Both the position numbers and the translations under genes were made by a program. A model generated the notes under the pieces. It saw only the letters and a program-made list of their open reading frames with translations. It was not told the DNA's origin and ran no database searches. Shown here one piece after another: positions 16,747-25,618 of a stretch of 64,000 nt of DNA. The stretch is from Luteimonas deserti (GTDB taxonomy: Bacteria > Pseudomonadota > Gammaproteobacteria > Xanthomonadales > Xanthomonadaceae), in assembly GCF_013425765.1 (NCBI RefSeq), contig NZ_JACCJZ010000008.1, positions 31,554-95,553 on the forward strand, given 5' to 3'. The first letter of the stretch is position 1. Each line of letters opens with the position of its first letter.

Positions 16747-18101
16747 TGCGCTGGCTGCTGCCGCTGGCGGCGGTGGCCCTGCTCGCCGGTTGCGCCGGTT
16801 CGCCGAGGAAGCCCGACCCGGGCAGCGCGCAGCGCGTGGGCACGCCACCTGCGGGCGGCACGCCGGCGACGCCCGCTCAGCGTCGGGTCTCGCCTTACGC
16901 GCCGGCCCAGGAAGATCCCAGCACACGCGGCCACTACACCGCCGGCGGGCTGTACCGCCCGGGCGTGCCCGACAGCCTGCCCGACTATCTGCCGAATGTG
17001 GATCTGATCCCCGAGCCGGATGTCGTCGACCTCCCCCGATCGCCGGTCGGCAACCGCAGCCCCTACCAGGTGCTGGGCAAGACCTATCACGTGCTCGACG
17101 ACCACAGCGAATTCGCCGAGACCGGCACCGCGTCCTACTACGGCGCCAAGTTCCATGGTCGCCTGACCTCCAACCGCGAGGTCTACGACATGTACGCGTT
17201 CACCGCGGCGCACAAGTCGCTGCCGCTGCCCAGCTTCGCCCGCGTGACCAATCTCGATACCGGGCAGTCGGTGGTGGTCCGGGTCAACGATCGCGGTCCG
17301 TTCCACGAAGGGCGGGTGGTCGATCTCAGCTACGCCGCGGCGGTGAAGATCGGCATCCATCCGCGCGGCACCGGGCGGGTCGAGGTGCGTGCACTGAGTC
17401 CGGGCGAGAGCGCGCGGCAGACCTGGGACGCCGTGGCGGCCACGCCGGCCGCTGCGGCCCCGACGGCGAGCACGGCCGTCGCGGCGACACCTGTCCGGTC
17501 GCGTCGTGGCCGGGCCGCCGCTGCGGTGGCGCCGCCGGCGGCGCAGCCCAGCGCTGCGGCCAGCGCGATCGATACCATCGTCGAGCATCTGCCGCTCGGC
17601 ACCGCCCATGCGAGCGAGCGCCCGGCGCCGTCGCCTGCGGGCGCCAGTGCCGCCGACGGACGCTTCAACATGTACCAGAACGGCCGGGTCATGACCGCCG
17701 ACGACTTCGACGCATGGCTGGCCGCGCGTGGCTTGAAGCTCGAGAACGGGCGCCAGGTGCCGATCGATCCTGTCTCCGGCGCGGCAGCGCCGCTGGCGTC
17801 GACTCCGGCAGCGAGCAGCGGCACGTCGCCGGCGGCATCGCAGACCGCGCCGGCCATCGTCGCTGCGGCCGGTGGCGTGACCCTGCAGGTCGCGGCCTTC
17901 GGTGCGCGCGCCAATGCCGAACGTGCCTTGGCCACCCTGCGCGGCGCCGGCATCACCGCCGCGCAGCTGCACGACGGCTCGTCGGCCGGTAAACCGGTCT
18001 GGCGCCTGCGAGTGGGACCGGTCGACGCCGCCCGCGTCGCGGAGCTGTCCAGCCGCGTCGCCGGGCTCGGCTTCGGCGCGCCCACCGTCGTGCGCGACTG
18101 A
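16746..18101 (+). CDS. rlpA: Septal ring lytic transglycosylase RlpA (DPBB + SPOR)
   Basis: 451 aa lipoprotein (MRWLLPLAAVALLAGCAG, lipobox LAGC). Residues about 120-220 form the double-psi beta barrel: ETGTASYYGAKFHGRLTSNR, YDMYAFTAAHKSLPLPSFAR and VVVRVNDRGPFHEGRVVDLS with the catalytic-type Asp. A long Ala/Pro-rich linker follows, then a C-terminal SPOR domain (VTLQVAAFGARANAERALAT) that binds denuded glycan at the division site. It is longer than E. coli RlpA (about 360 aa) because of the linker. Confidence 0.95.
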   Translation: MRWLLPLAAVALLAGCAGSPRKPDPGSAQRVGTPPAGGTPATPAQRRVSPYAPAQEDPSTRGHYTAGGLYRPGVPDSLPDYLPNVDLIPEPDVVDLPRSPVGNRSPYQVLGKTYHVLDDHSEFAETGTASYYGAKFHGRLTSNREVYDMYAFTAAHKSLPLPSFARVTNLDTGQSVVVRVNDRGPFHEGRVVDLSYAAAVKIGIHPRGTGRVEVRALSPGESARQTWDAVAATPAAAAPTASTAVAATPVRSRRGRAAAAVAPPAAQPSAAASAIDTIVEHLPLGTAHASERPAPSPAGASAADGRFNMYQNGRVMTADDFDAWLAARGLKLENGRQVPIDPVSGAAAPLASTPAASSGTSPAASQTAPAIVAAAGGVTLQVAAFGARANAERALATLRGAGITAAQLHDGSSAGKPVWRLRVGPVDAARVAELSSRVAGLGFGAPTVVRD

Positions 18102-18156
18102 TTCCATCCCCATATCCGTCGGCTCACGCGGCCGGCTTTCCGGAGTGCTGTACCCG

Positions 18157-19401
18157 ATGAACCTGTCTGTTGTCGTTTCGCGCATGCTGCTGGCCGCGCT
18201 GGCCACCGGCACGGTGGGAATCGCCGTGGCCCAGGACCCTGCGCCGACCCCGCGCCCGGCCGGGCCGACGCCCGCCGCGCCGGCCGGTGCCGCGGCCGCG
18301 CTGAGCGATGAACTGCCGACCCCGCCGCCGCCCGCGATCACCGGCACGGCCTGGCTGGTGATGGATTACGCCACCGGCCAGATCCTGGCCGGCGAGAACA
18401 TCGACGAGCGGGTCGAGCCGGCCAGCATCACCAAAGTGATGACCAGCTACGTGGTGGCCGCCGAACTGGCCGCCGGCAAGATCAGCGTCGACGACCAGGT
18501 GCTGATGAGCGAGAACGCCTGGCGCAAGGGCGGCGCCGGCACCGACGGCAGCTACAGCGGGTTTCCGGTGAACCAGCGCGCGCGCCTGCTGGACATGGAG
18601 ATCGCGATGGTGGTGCAGTCGGGCAACGACGCCGCGATCGCCCTGGCCGAACACGTGGCCGGCAGCGAGGAGGCCTTCGCCCAGCTGATGACGGCCTACG
18701 GCAAGCGCATCGGCATGAAGAACACCAACTTCACCAACGCCACCGGCCTGTCCGGCCCCGAGCATTATTCGACCGCGCGCGACCTCGCGGTGATGGGGCG
18801 GGCGATGGTGCGCGATTTTCCCGAGGAATACGCCCACAACAAGATCCGCGAGTTCACCGTCGGCCCGATCACCCAGCACAACCGCAACCGCCTGCTGTGG
18901 CGCGACGACAGCGTCGACGGCATCAAGACCGGCCACCATTCCGGCGCCGGCTACTGCCTGATGGCCTCGGCGCAGCGCGGCGACCAGCGCCTGATCACCG
19001 TGGTGATGGGCTCGACCAGCGAGGCGCAGCGCGCCACCGATTCGCTGGCGCTGCTGAACTGGGGCTTCCGCTTCTTCGAGACCCACGCCGTGTACGACGC
19101 CGACAAGGCGGTGTCCACCCAGCAGGTCTGGAAGGGCAAGGTCAACGAGGTGCAACTGGGCGTCGCCGAGCCGATGCTGGTGTCGATGCCGCGCGGCAAA
19201 TACGCGCAGCTCAAGCCGTCGATGGACATTCCGCAGACCCTGGTCGCGCCGATCGAGAAGGGCCAGCAGATCGGCACCGTGCGCGTCGAGCTGGACGGCG
19301 AGGTGATCGCCGAGCGCCCCCTGGTCGCGCTGGAAGCGGTCGAGGAGGCCGGCTTCTTCAAGCGCCTGTGGCACGAGTTCCTGATGTGGTGGAAGTCCTG
19401 A
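18157..19401 (+). CDS. dacA: D-alanyl-D-alanine carboxypeptidase (PBP5/6 type)
   Basis: 414 aa class C penicillin-binding protein that trims the terminal D-Ala of stem peptides. Signal peptide MNLSVVVSRMLLAALATGTV, ending near AVA-QDP. Active-site motifs: SITK (EPASITKVMTSYVV), SGN (VVQSGNDAAIALAEHVAG) and KTG (DGIKTGHHSGAGYCL). The last residues FFKRLWHEFLMWWKS form the amphipathic helix that anchors PBP5 to the inner membrane. It closes the cell-wall run and is convergent with the lipid operon. Confidence 0.97.
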   Translation: MNLSVVVSRMLLAALATGTVGIAVAQDPAPTPRPAGPTPAAPAGAAAALSDELPTPPPPAITGTAWLVMDYATGQILAGENIDERVEPASITKVMTSYVVAAELAAGKISVDDQVLMSENAWRKGGAGTDGSYSGFPVNQRARLLDMEIAMVVQSGNDAAIALAEHVAGSEEAFAQLMTAYGKRIGMKNTNFTNATGLSGPEHYSTARDLAVMGRAMVRDFPEEYAHNKIREFTVGPITQHNRNRLLWRDDSVDGIKTGHHSGAGYCLMASAQRGDQRLITVVMGSTSEAQRATDSLALLNWGFRFFETHAVYDADKAVSTQQVWKGKVNEVQLGVAEPMLVSMPRGKYAQLKPSMDIPQTLVAPIEKGQQIGTVRVELDGEVIAERPLVALEAVEEAGFFKRLWHEFLMWWKS

Positions 19402-19475
19402 GGCCGACCTGAGCCCGCGGCCGCCGGTCGCGGGTGGCCGTCCAGACCGGCCTGCCGAGACGGTGGCGTCGGGGC

Positions 19476-20423
19476 TCAGGCCCACCAGTAGGCAGTGATG
19501 TGGAAGAACACCGGCGCGGCGAAGCACACCGAATCCAGCCGGTCGAGCATGCCGCCGTGGCCCTCGATCATGTGGCCCCAGTCCTTGATGCCGCGATCGC
19601 GCTTGATCGCCGACATCACCAGGCCACCGAAGAATCCCATCAGGTTCACCACCAGCGCGATCAGGCCCGCCTGCCAGGGCGAGAACGGGGTGATCCACCA
19701 CAGCGCCGCGCCGAGCAGTGACGCCGACGCCACGCCGCCGATGAAGCCCTCGACGGTTTTCGACGGCGACAGCAGCGGCGCGATCCGCCTGCGCCCGAGC
19801 AGCTTGCCCCAGACGTACTGCAGCACGTCGGACGACTGCACCACGATCACCAGGAAGGCGATCAGCAGCAGGTTGCGCTGCTCGAAACCTTCGATGCGCA
19901 GGTTGAGCAGCGCGGGCACGTGGGAGATGCAGAACACGCTGATCATCAGTCCCCACTGCACCTTCGCCATGCGCTCGAGATAGCGCGTGGTGTCGCCGCC
20001 GATGGTGGCCAGGATCGGCAGCAGCAGGAACGCGTAGACCGGGATCAGCAGGGTGTACATGCCGTACCAGTCGATGTGCACCAGCCAGTACTGGTAGGGC
20101 AGCACGATGTAGAACGCCGCGAGCAGCGCGTAGTAGTCGCCGCCGCGGGTGGGCGTGAGCGTGATGAACTCGCGCAGCGCGAACAGCGACACCAGCGCGA
20201 AGAGCACGATCACGCCGGTGCGTCCGCCGAGAAAGGACAGGCCGACGATGGCGGCCATCACCCACCAGGCGCGGATGCGCGCGGTGAGGTTGTCGAGCAC
20301 CGCACTGGGACCGCCCGCGCGCCAGCGCAGGGTCTCGGCCACCGCCGTGGCCAGCAGCAGAACGATGCCGATGCCGCCGAACAGCAGCGCGGTGTCGGGC
20401 AGGCCGGTCAGCCAGGTCGTCAT
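19476..20423 (-). CDS. Phosphatidate cytidylyltransferase-like protein (CdsA/YnbB type)
   Basis: 315 aa, about eight membrane helices. CDP-diglyceride synthase signatures are LLSPSKTVEGFIGG and, near the C-terminus, SAIKRDRGIKDWGHMIEGHG followed by GMLDRLDS, the Asp-rich nucleotide site. The family turns phosphatidic acid and CTP into CDP-diacylglycerol. Last gene of the minus-strand lipid operon; its start overlaps the acyltransferase stop (ATGA). Its place beside a CDP-alcohol transferase and a PAP2/phosphatase fusion matches E. coli ynbB rather than the housekeeping cdsA, which normally sits with uppS and dxr. Confidence 0.9.
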   Translation of the reverse strand: MTTWLTGLPDTALLFGGIGIVLLLATAVAETLRWRAGGPSAVLDNLTARIRAWWVMAAIVGLSFLGGRTGVIVLFALVSLFALREFITLTPTRGGDYYALLAAFYIVLPYQYWLVHIDWYGMYTLLIPVYAFLLLPILATIGGDTTRYLERMAKVQWGLMISVFCISHVPALLNLRIEGFEQRNLLLIAFLVIVVQSSDVLQYVWGKLLGRRRIAPLLSPSKTVEGFIGGVASASLLGAALWWITPFSPWQAGLIALVVNLMGFFGGLVMSAIKRDRGIKDWGHMIEGHGGMLDRLDSVCFAAPVFFHITAYWWA

Positions 20424-21052
20424 CGGCCTGCTCCGGTGTCGTCGTCGGCCAGCGCGAGCAGCGCGTCCCGGGTGCGGTCGAGAAAGGCGGCCTTGTCCTC
20501 GCCCGCGCGCAGCCGCAGCGGCGCGCCGAAACGCGCGGTGCACAGCAACGGAAGCGGGATCAGGCGGCCCTTGGGCATCACCCGGCGCAGGTTGTCGAGC
20601 CAGACCGGCACGAATTCCAGCTCCGGGCGCTGGCGGGCGAGGTGATAGATGCCGCTCTTGAAGGGCAGCAGGCCGTCGCCGGTATTGCGCGTGCCTTCGG
20701 GAAACAGGATCAGCGAGGCGCCCCCGTCGACCGCGGTGCACAGGGTCTGCACCGGATCCTCGCTGCGCGCGGCGGGATCGCGCTCGATCAGCACGCCGCG
20801 GAACACCGAATGGATCAGATAGCGGCGCAGCGCATCGCGGTTCCAGTAGTCGGCGCCCGCGACCGGACGCACGTCGCGACGCAGCGCCGGCGGCAGGGCC
20901 GACCAGATCATCACGAAATCGCCGTGGCTGGCATGGTTGCCGTAATACACGCGGCGATCGGCCGAGGGCGCGCAGCCGTCCCACAGTGCGCGCGCGCCGG
21001 TCAGTACGCGGATCGCGGCACTGAAGCCACGGGCGAGCAGGGCATCGAACAT
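20420..21052 (-). CDS. 1-acyl-sn-glycerol-3-phosphate acyltransferase (PlsC family)
   Basis: 210 aa acyltransferase. The H-x4-D catalytic motif is YYGNHASHGDFVM, the phosphate-binding block is LILFPEGTRNTGDGLLPFKS, and the third block is FVPVWLDNL. The family acylates lysophosphatidic acid at the membrane surface. It is coupled at both ends, with ATGA overlaps with the upstream 151-residue gene and the downstream cytidylyltransferase, so it is one step of a dedicated lipid pathway. E. coli ynbABCD has no such gene, making this an added module. Confidence 0.92.
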   Translation of the reverse strand: MFDALLARGFSAAIRVLTGARALWDGCAPSADRRVYYGNHASHGDFVMIWSALPPALRRDVRPVAGADYWNRDALRRYLIHSVFRGVLIERDPAARSEDPVQTLCTAVDGGASLILFPEGTRNTGDGLLPFKSGIYHLARQRPELEFVPVWLDNLRRVMPKGRLIPLPLLCTARFGAPLRLRAGEDKAAFLDRTRDALLALADDDTGAGR

Positions 21053-21507
21053 CAGCCGGTTCCTCCGTGGACCACCGCCCAGCCCCCGGCCAGGCCCAGC
21101 AGCACGGCCTGGCCGGCCGTCGCCACCAGCTGGCGGCGCAGCCAGCCGCGTGCACCGCGCCAGCGTGCGGCCCAGTCGCGGCCGCCGCGGTCGGCGGCCT
21201 GCAGTCCGAGCGCGCACAGGCTGGCATCGAGTGTCGCGGCGGGATCGTCGCCTGCGGGCGTGGTGGCGAGGGCCTGCAGCAGCTCGGCATCCAGCGCGGT
21301 GCGGGTGGCGCAATAGGCCTGCCAGAGGTAGAGCGCCAGGCTCGCGGCGAGCAGGACGGCGACCGGCGTGGCCATCGTGTGCAGGCTCGCGGCGAGCAGC
21401 CACAGGGCGGCCAGCGCAGCCAAGCCCGCCGAGATGGCATCGGCCCGGCGCCCCTGGCGCAGCAGCGCCGCCATCACCACGAAATCGAAGGGCCGGCCCG
21501 CGATCAC
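21052..21507 (-). CDS. Small membrane protein of the lipid operon (151 aa)
   Basis: Unrecognised. Start GTG at 21507 overlaps the stop of the PAP2/phosphatase gene (GTGA), and the stop overlaps the acyltransferase start. It opens MIAGRPFDFVVMAALLRQGR, has two adjacent helices (AISAGLAALAALWLLAASL and TMATPVAVLLAASLALYLW), then a hydrophilic helical part and a final hydrophobic stretch (AGQAVLLGLAGGWAVVHG). Tight coupling on both sides implies it works with the lipid enzymes, perhaps as a scaffold; that is inference. Confidence 0.8.
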   Translation of the reverse strand: MIAGRPFDFVVMAALLRQGRRADAISAGLAALAALWLLAASLHTMATPVAVLLAASLALYLWQAYCATRTALDAELLQALATTPAGDDPAATLDASLCALGLQAADRGGRDWAARWRGARGWLRRQLVATAGQAVLLGLAGGWAVVHGGTG

Positions 21508-22841
21508 GCCGCCGGCGTCCGTGAGGCCAAGGGGGCACCCGCGGTGGGCGCTGCCACGAGCGCCTGCAACGCCCGCATGTGGGCCGCGCGCAGCACGATC
21601 TGCGGCCGCGCCGCGCGCACGATGGCCACCGCGGCCTCGGGCGTCGCCGCGCGGCCGCCCAGCAGCAGCCAGGCGGCGACCGCCAGGGCGCTGCGCGAAT
21701 AGCCCAGCGCGCAGCACACCCGGACCGCACCGGCGCCCCGCGCACCTTCGATCGCTGCGGCGGCGGCGCGCAGCACATCGGGCTCCGGCGCCACCAGGTC
21801 CAGCATCGGCACGATGCGGTCGTGCGCGCGCGCCCCGCCCGGCAGCGACAGCTCGGCGCAGACGTCCACGATCGTGTCGTGGCCGCGCGCCTCGCGGGAC
21901 GGGATGCGCCCCAGATGGACGCCTTCGAGCACATGCACCGGTGCGGGCGCACGCCAGGTCCACAACCGCGAGTTGAGCCATGCCGCCGCGAGGTAGGGCG
22001 CCAGCAGCCAGCGGCTGGCGAGGCTCAGCCGGCCGTCGGCGCGCTTCTGGAAGCCCGCCGCGCCGAACAGTGCGTAATGCATGGCCACCAGGCCCAGCGA
22101 CAAGGCGGGCCACCAGGCCCAGAGCCAGACGCCCCCGCCCCGTGTGCCGAGCGCCGCGCAGGCGACGGCGCCGAGCGCGTAGAGGGCGGCCAGGCGCCAG
22201 CGCGCGGGGTCCGCCGCCAGCCGCACGGCACGCATCGGCGGCGTCGCGGCGCGCGGCCACAGCCACACGCAGAGCCAGCCGGCGGCGAGCCCGGTCGGGA
22301 TGTCGATGAAATGGTGTTGCCAAGTGGTCAGCACCGAGGCGCAGACCAGCAGGAACCAGGCATGCAGCGCGATCCGCCACGCACCGCGCAGGTGGCGCCC
22401 GTACAGCGTCCACAGGATCACCGTGAGGGCGATATGCAGGGACGGGGCCTGGTTGTAGGGCCGGTCGAAGCCCTCCAGTGCGGCAAACATCGCGCCCAGC
22501 ACGCCCGTGACGGGTGGCCGGACGAACGAGAACGCCAGCGGCCAGGCCAGGAAGCAGGCCACCGCCAGCACCTGCACGCTGAGCAGGCGCAGGGCGTGGG
22601 TGTCGAGTTCGGCGCGGTCGCGGCACAGGAAGAGCGACGCCGCGTAGAACAGGTTCGTGGTCCAGTACGGCACGATCGTCCAGGCCATGAACGGCACCGC
22701 GTGCTCCCAGCCGAACACGATGCTCGGCACGTCGCCACGCCGCGCCGCCATCGCGTTGGCGAAGCCGTAGCTCGCGTAGAAGAACGGGCCGAGTACGGCC
22801 AGCCACGCCGCCGCGCGTCCCCAGGGCCGGCCGCCGCTCAT
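21504..22841 (-). CDS. PAP2 phosphatase fused to a dual-specificity phosphatase (YnbD-like)
   Basis: 445 aa. The N-terminal two thirds is a membrane PAP2/AUR1-type lipid phosphatase: GFDRPYNQAPSLHIALTVIL (S-L-H) and VLTTWQHHFIDIPTGLAAGW (H-x-x-x-D) are its catalytic motifs. The C-terminal part is a soluble dual-specificity/tyrosine phosphatase with VCCALGYSRSALAVAAWLLL, the C-x5-R loop in which the usual preceding His is Cys, and a general-acid region around IVPMLDLVAPE. The same fusion is seen in E. coli YnbD. Start ATG at 22841 overlaps the stop of the preceding hydrolase gene. Confidence 0.92.
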   Translation of the reverse strand: MSGGRPWGRAAAWLAVLGPFFYASYGFANAMAARRGDVPSIVFGWEHAVPFMAWTIVPYWTTNLFYAASLFLCRDRAELDTHALRLLSVQVLAVACFLAWPLAFSFVRPPVTGVLGAMFAALEGFDRPYNQAPSLHIALTVILWTLYGRHLRGAWRIALHAWFLLVCASVLTTWQHHFIDIPTGLAAGWLCVWLWPRAATPPMRAVRLAADPARWRLAALYALGAVACAALGTRGGGVWLWAWWPALSLGLVAMHYALFGAAGFQKRADGRLSLASRWLLAPYLAAAWLNSRLWTWRAPAPVHVLEGVHLGRIPSREARGHDTIVDVCAELSLPGGARAHDRIVPMLDLVAPEPDVLRAAAAAIEGARGAGAVRVCCALGYSRSALAVAAWLLLGGRAATPEAAVAIVRAARPQIVLRAAHMRALQALVAAPTAGAPLASRTPAA

Positions 22842-24598
22842 GCGGGTGCGTCGGCCACGCGCTGGGCCAGCGACACGGTGAAGATGCCCCAGCGATCGAT
22901 CCGCTGCTCGAGCTTGCGGAAGCCCGCGGCGGCGACCAGTTCGTCCATCTCGGCCTGGATGCGCCGGCGCATTACCCACGCCGCGCCGCCGCGGTGGCTG
23001 GTGAGTGCGCGGGCGATGAACTCCAGCTGCGGATGCCAGGGCTGGCCGGTGTACACGAGGTAGCTGCCGGCGGGCATGGCGTCGGCCAGGCCCTGCAGCG
23101 ACGCGCGCACGCGGTCGTTGTCCGGAAACAGCTCGTACAGCCCGGAGACGATCGCCACGGTGGGCGCCGGCTGCAGCGCGGCCAGGTCCTCCCGGTCGAA
23201 CGCGTCACCCGGTTCGAAGCGGGCGATGTCGTCCGCGCCGAGCGTCGCGATCAGCGCGCGGCCCTTGTCGACGTTCAACGGACTGTAGTCGCGCAGCAGG
23301 ATGCGGTCGGCACGTGCCTCGCCGCCGGCGAGCGCCTCCAGTGCATAGCGTCCGTGGCCCGCGGCGATGTCCACCGCGACCACCGGCTGGCCGGCGTCGC
23401 GCAGCCGGCGCATCGCCAGCGCCAGCAGCTCGCGGATGTGCGTGCGCCGCACGCGGATGCCGCGCCAGCCGATCGCGTCGAGGTAGTTGCGGTCGACCAT
23501 CCGCCCGAGCGGCCCGCGGCCCCGTGCGCTGTCCTCGTAGATGTAGTCCAGCGTGCTGCCGGAATCGAAGCCGGTGTCGAGGCCCAGGCGGATGCCGGCC
23601 GACAGGCGCCCGCCCAGGCGCAGGCCGGCCCGCACGCCGCGCCAGCGCAGGTCCTCCAGCGACCACCGCTGCGGCGGCCAGGCGAGCACCTGGGCCTCGT
23701 CGAAGGTGACGCCGTGGCGATGCGCGCCCAGGTGCGAGGCCAGCTCCGGTGCAGGAGCCGCGAAGCGCGCCTCGAGGAAGCCGCGGATCATGGCCACCGC
23801 CGGTGCGCGGTCGCGCTCGCCCAGGGTGTCGTGGAAGAACCCCGGCAGCAGGTGGCGCTCCTTGACCCGCGCGCCCAGCCGCTCGAAGAACCGGTCCTGC
23901 GGCGCCCGGTGGACAACGAAGTCCGCGCCCGAGACCAGCAGCTGGGTCGGCACGCCGATCGCCGCGGCATCGGCGACCACGCGGGCGGCGGTGGCGTGCA
24001 GGTCCAGCAGCAGGCGCACCGAAATCGGCCGGGTGATCAGCGGGTCGCTCCGGTAGCTGTCGATGCGTGCCGGATCGTGGGTCAGGAACTGCGGCTTGAC
24101 GTAACTGTTGACGAAGAAATTGCCACGCAGCCGCTGCATCAGGGCCAGCGCGGGACGTGCCAGCGGGACGTACAGCTTGACCTTGAAGGCCGGCGAGGCC
24201 AGCACCAGCGCGCGCAGGCGCGGTGCGTGGTCGTGGACCCAGGTGGCCGCGATCACCGCGCCCACGCTCTGCGCGATCACGGCCACCTGCTCGACCGGCA
24301 CATGGTGGGTGGTGCCGATCCAGGCCACGAAGGCGTCGAGGTCGCGGACCAGTTCGGCCACGCCGTCGGCATCGCCGCGCGTGCCCGGCGAGCGGCCGTT
24401 GCCACGCGCATCCCAGGCGAAGACGTCGTAGCCGGGCATGTCGAGCTCGTCGGCCAGATGCGCCACACGCCCGGAATGCTCGTGACCCCGGTGCAGCAGT
24501 ACGATCGCGCCGCGCGGGGCGCCGCTCGCCGGCCAGTGCCGGTAGAACAGCGGCTGGCCGTCATGGGCCGGAAATCGGAGTTCCACATGGTCACGCAT
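22838..24598 (-). CDS. Alpha/beta hydrolase fused to SAM-dependent methyltransferase (YnbC-like)
   Basis: 586 aa, the same length as E. coli YnbC. Residues about 1-285 are a monoglyceride-lipase-type hydrolase: AIVLLHRGHEHSGRVAHLAD (oxyanion region), nucleophile elbow VAVIAQSVGAVIAA (Q-S-V-G, Ser), late His in GFFHDTLGERD. Residues about 320-586 are a class I methyltransferase with VVAVDIAAGHGRYALEALAG as the SAM-binding motif. Which lipid it hydrolyses or methylates is unknown. It overlaps its neighbours on both sides, consistent with one transcript and one pathway. Confidence 0.92.
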   Translation of the reverse strand: MRDHVELRFPAHDGQPLFYRHWPASGAPRGAIVLLHRGHEHSGRVAHLADELDMPGYDVFAWDARGNGRSPGTRGDADGVAELVRDLDAFVAWIGTTHHVPVEQVAVIAQSVGAVIAATWVHDHAPRLRALVLASPAFKVKLYVPLARPALALMQRLRGNFFVNSYVKPQFLTHDPARIDSYRSDPLITRPISVRLLLDLHATAARVVADAAAIGVPTQLLVSGADFVVHRAPQDRFFERLGARVKERHLLPGFFHDTLGERDRAPAVAMIRGFLEARFAAPAPELASHLGAHRHGVTFDEAQVLAWPPQRWSLEDLRWRGVRAGLRLGGRLSAGIRLGLDTGFDSGSTLDYIYEDSARGRGPLGRMVDRNYLDAIGWRGIRVRRTHIRELLALAMRRLRDAGQPVVAVDIAAGHGRYALEALAGGEARADRILLRDYSPLNVDKGRALIATLGADDIARFEPGDAFDREDLAALQPAPTVAIVSGLYELFPDNDRVRASLQGLADAMPAGSYLVYTGQPWHPQLEFIARALTSHRGGAAWVMRRRIQAEMDELVAAAGFRKLEQRIDRWGIFTVSLAQRVADAPA

Positions 24599-25223
24599 TG
24601 CGATTCTGTCCCCCGGCGCGTCGCGCCTCGTCGAGTCCCCTGGCCACCCGGCGCCAGACCGTGACCGCGCACAGCACGCTCATTGCCGCCAGCACACCCC
24701 CCGCCGCGCCCGCGCCCACCCAGCCCGGCGCAAGCGCCAGGCCGAGCGCGCCGATCACGAACGCGCGATCGCTCTTGCCCATCGGCCCGTCGTAGCGCCG
24801 GCTGGCGCCCACCGGCACGCCGAGCACGCCGGCGTATTCGGTCAGCAGCGCGGTGACCACGAGGGCCCAGACCAGCACCGGCGGCACACCCGGCACGCCG
24901 AGCAGTGCCAGGAACAGCGCGCTGTCGGCGACCACGTCCCCCAGCTCGTTGAGATAGGCGCCGAGCCTGGATTGCTGGCCGAACTCGCGCGCCAGCATGC
25001 CGTCGATCGCGTTCAGGGCCATGCGCAGCAGCATCCACAGCGGCAGCAGCGCATACAGCGCCGGATGCGTCGGGGCATGCCGGTAGACCACCCACGCCAC
25101 CGCGAGCGACACCAGCGCCGCGGTCACCGTCACCTGGTTGGCCGTCGCGCCGGCGCCGTGGAGGCGGCTCACCGCGGGCCGAAGCAGCGCCTGGAAGCGC
25201 CCCTTCAATGCATAGATCGACAT
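24591..25223 (-). CDS. CDP-alcohol phosphatidyltransferase family protein (YnbA-like)
   Basis: 210 aa, six membrane helices. The family joins an alcohol to CDP-diacylglycerol. The signature reads NAIDGMLAREFGQQSRLGAY then LNELGD: compared with D-x2-DG-x2-AR-x8-G-x3-D-x3-D, the first and third Asp are Asn here, while the second and the catalytic fourth Asp are kept. It heads the operon; the ATG at 25223 (MSIYALKGRFQALLRPAVSR) is used, not an upstream ATG with non-protein-like sequence. Stop overlaps the next start. Confidence 0.9.
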   Translation of the reverse strand: MSIYALKGRFQALLRPAVSRLHGAGATANQVTVTAALVSLAVAWVVYRHAPTHPALYALLPLWMLLRMALNAIDGMLAREFGQQSRLGAYLNELGDVVADSALFLALLGVPGVPPVLVWALVVTALLTEYAGVLGVPVGASRRYDGPMGKSDRAFVIGALGLALAPGWVGAGAAGGVLAAMSVLCAVTVWRRVARGLDEARRAGGQNRNA

Positions 25224-25320
25224 CCGTGTTTCCCCGTTTCCCGCCGCGGAGAGTACGTCACGCTCACGGCGAATGCCCGGGTGACTTGGGTTCGCGGCCT
25301 GCCGGCCCGATAATCGGCCG

Positions 25321-25599
25321 ATGGACATCACCTCCGACAACCCCGATCACGGCTTCCAGTTTCCCGGTGTCTTCGAGCTCACTGCGATGGGCCCCGCCGA
25401 TGCGGGCCTCGACGTGGAGATTCCGAAGCTCCTCACCGCCGCCGGTATCCACGTGCTGTACGAGACCGTGAGTACGCGCGCCTCCAGCGGCGGGCGCTAC
25501 GTTTCGATCAAGCTCGACATCCGGGCCGACTCGCGCGAGCAGTACGATGCGGCCCATGCCGCGCTGCGCGGGCATCCCGAGGTGAAATGGACCCTCTAG
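25321..25599 (+). CDS. ybeD: YbeD family protein (DUF493)
   Basis: 92 aa, ferredoxin-like alpha/beta fold, probably regulatory (ACT-like). Contains FQFPGVFELTAMGPADAG near the start and SSGGRYVSIKLDIRADSREQ, then HPEVKWTL at the end: the typical DUF493 pattern. In many proteobacteria this gene lies immediately upstream of lipB and lipA, as here, with a BLUF gene inserted between. Precise role unknown. Divergent from the lipid operon with about 97 bp between starts. Confidence 0.92.
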   Translation: MDITSDNPDHGFQFPGVFELTAMGPADAGLDVEIPKLLTAAGIHVLYETVSTRASSGGRYVSIKLDIRADSREQYDAAHAALRGHPEVKWTL

Positions 25600-25618
25600 C
25601 CACATCGTCCCCGGCCGC

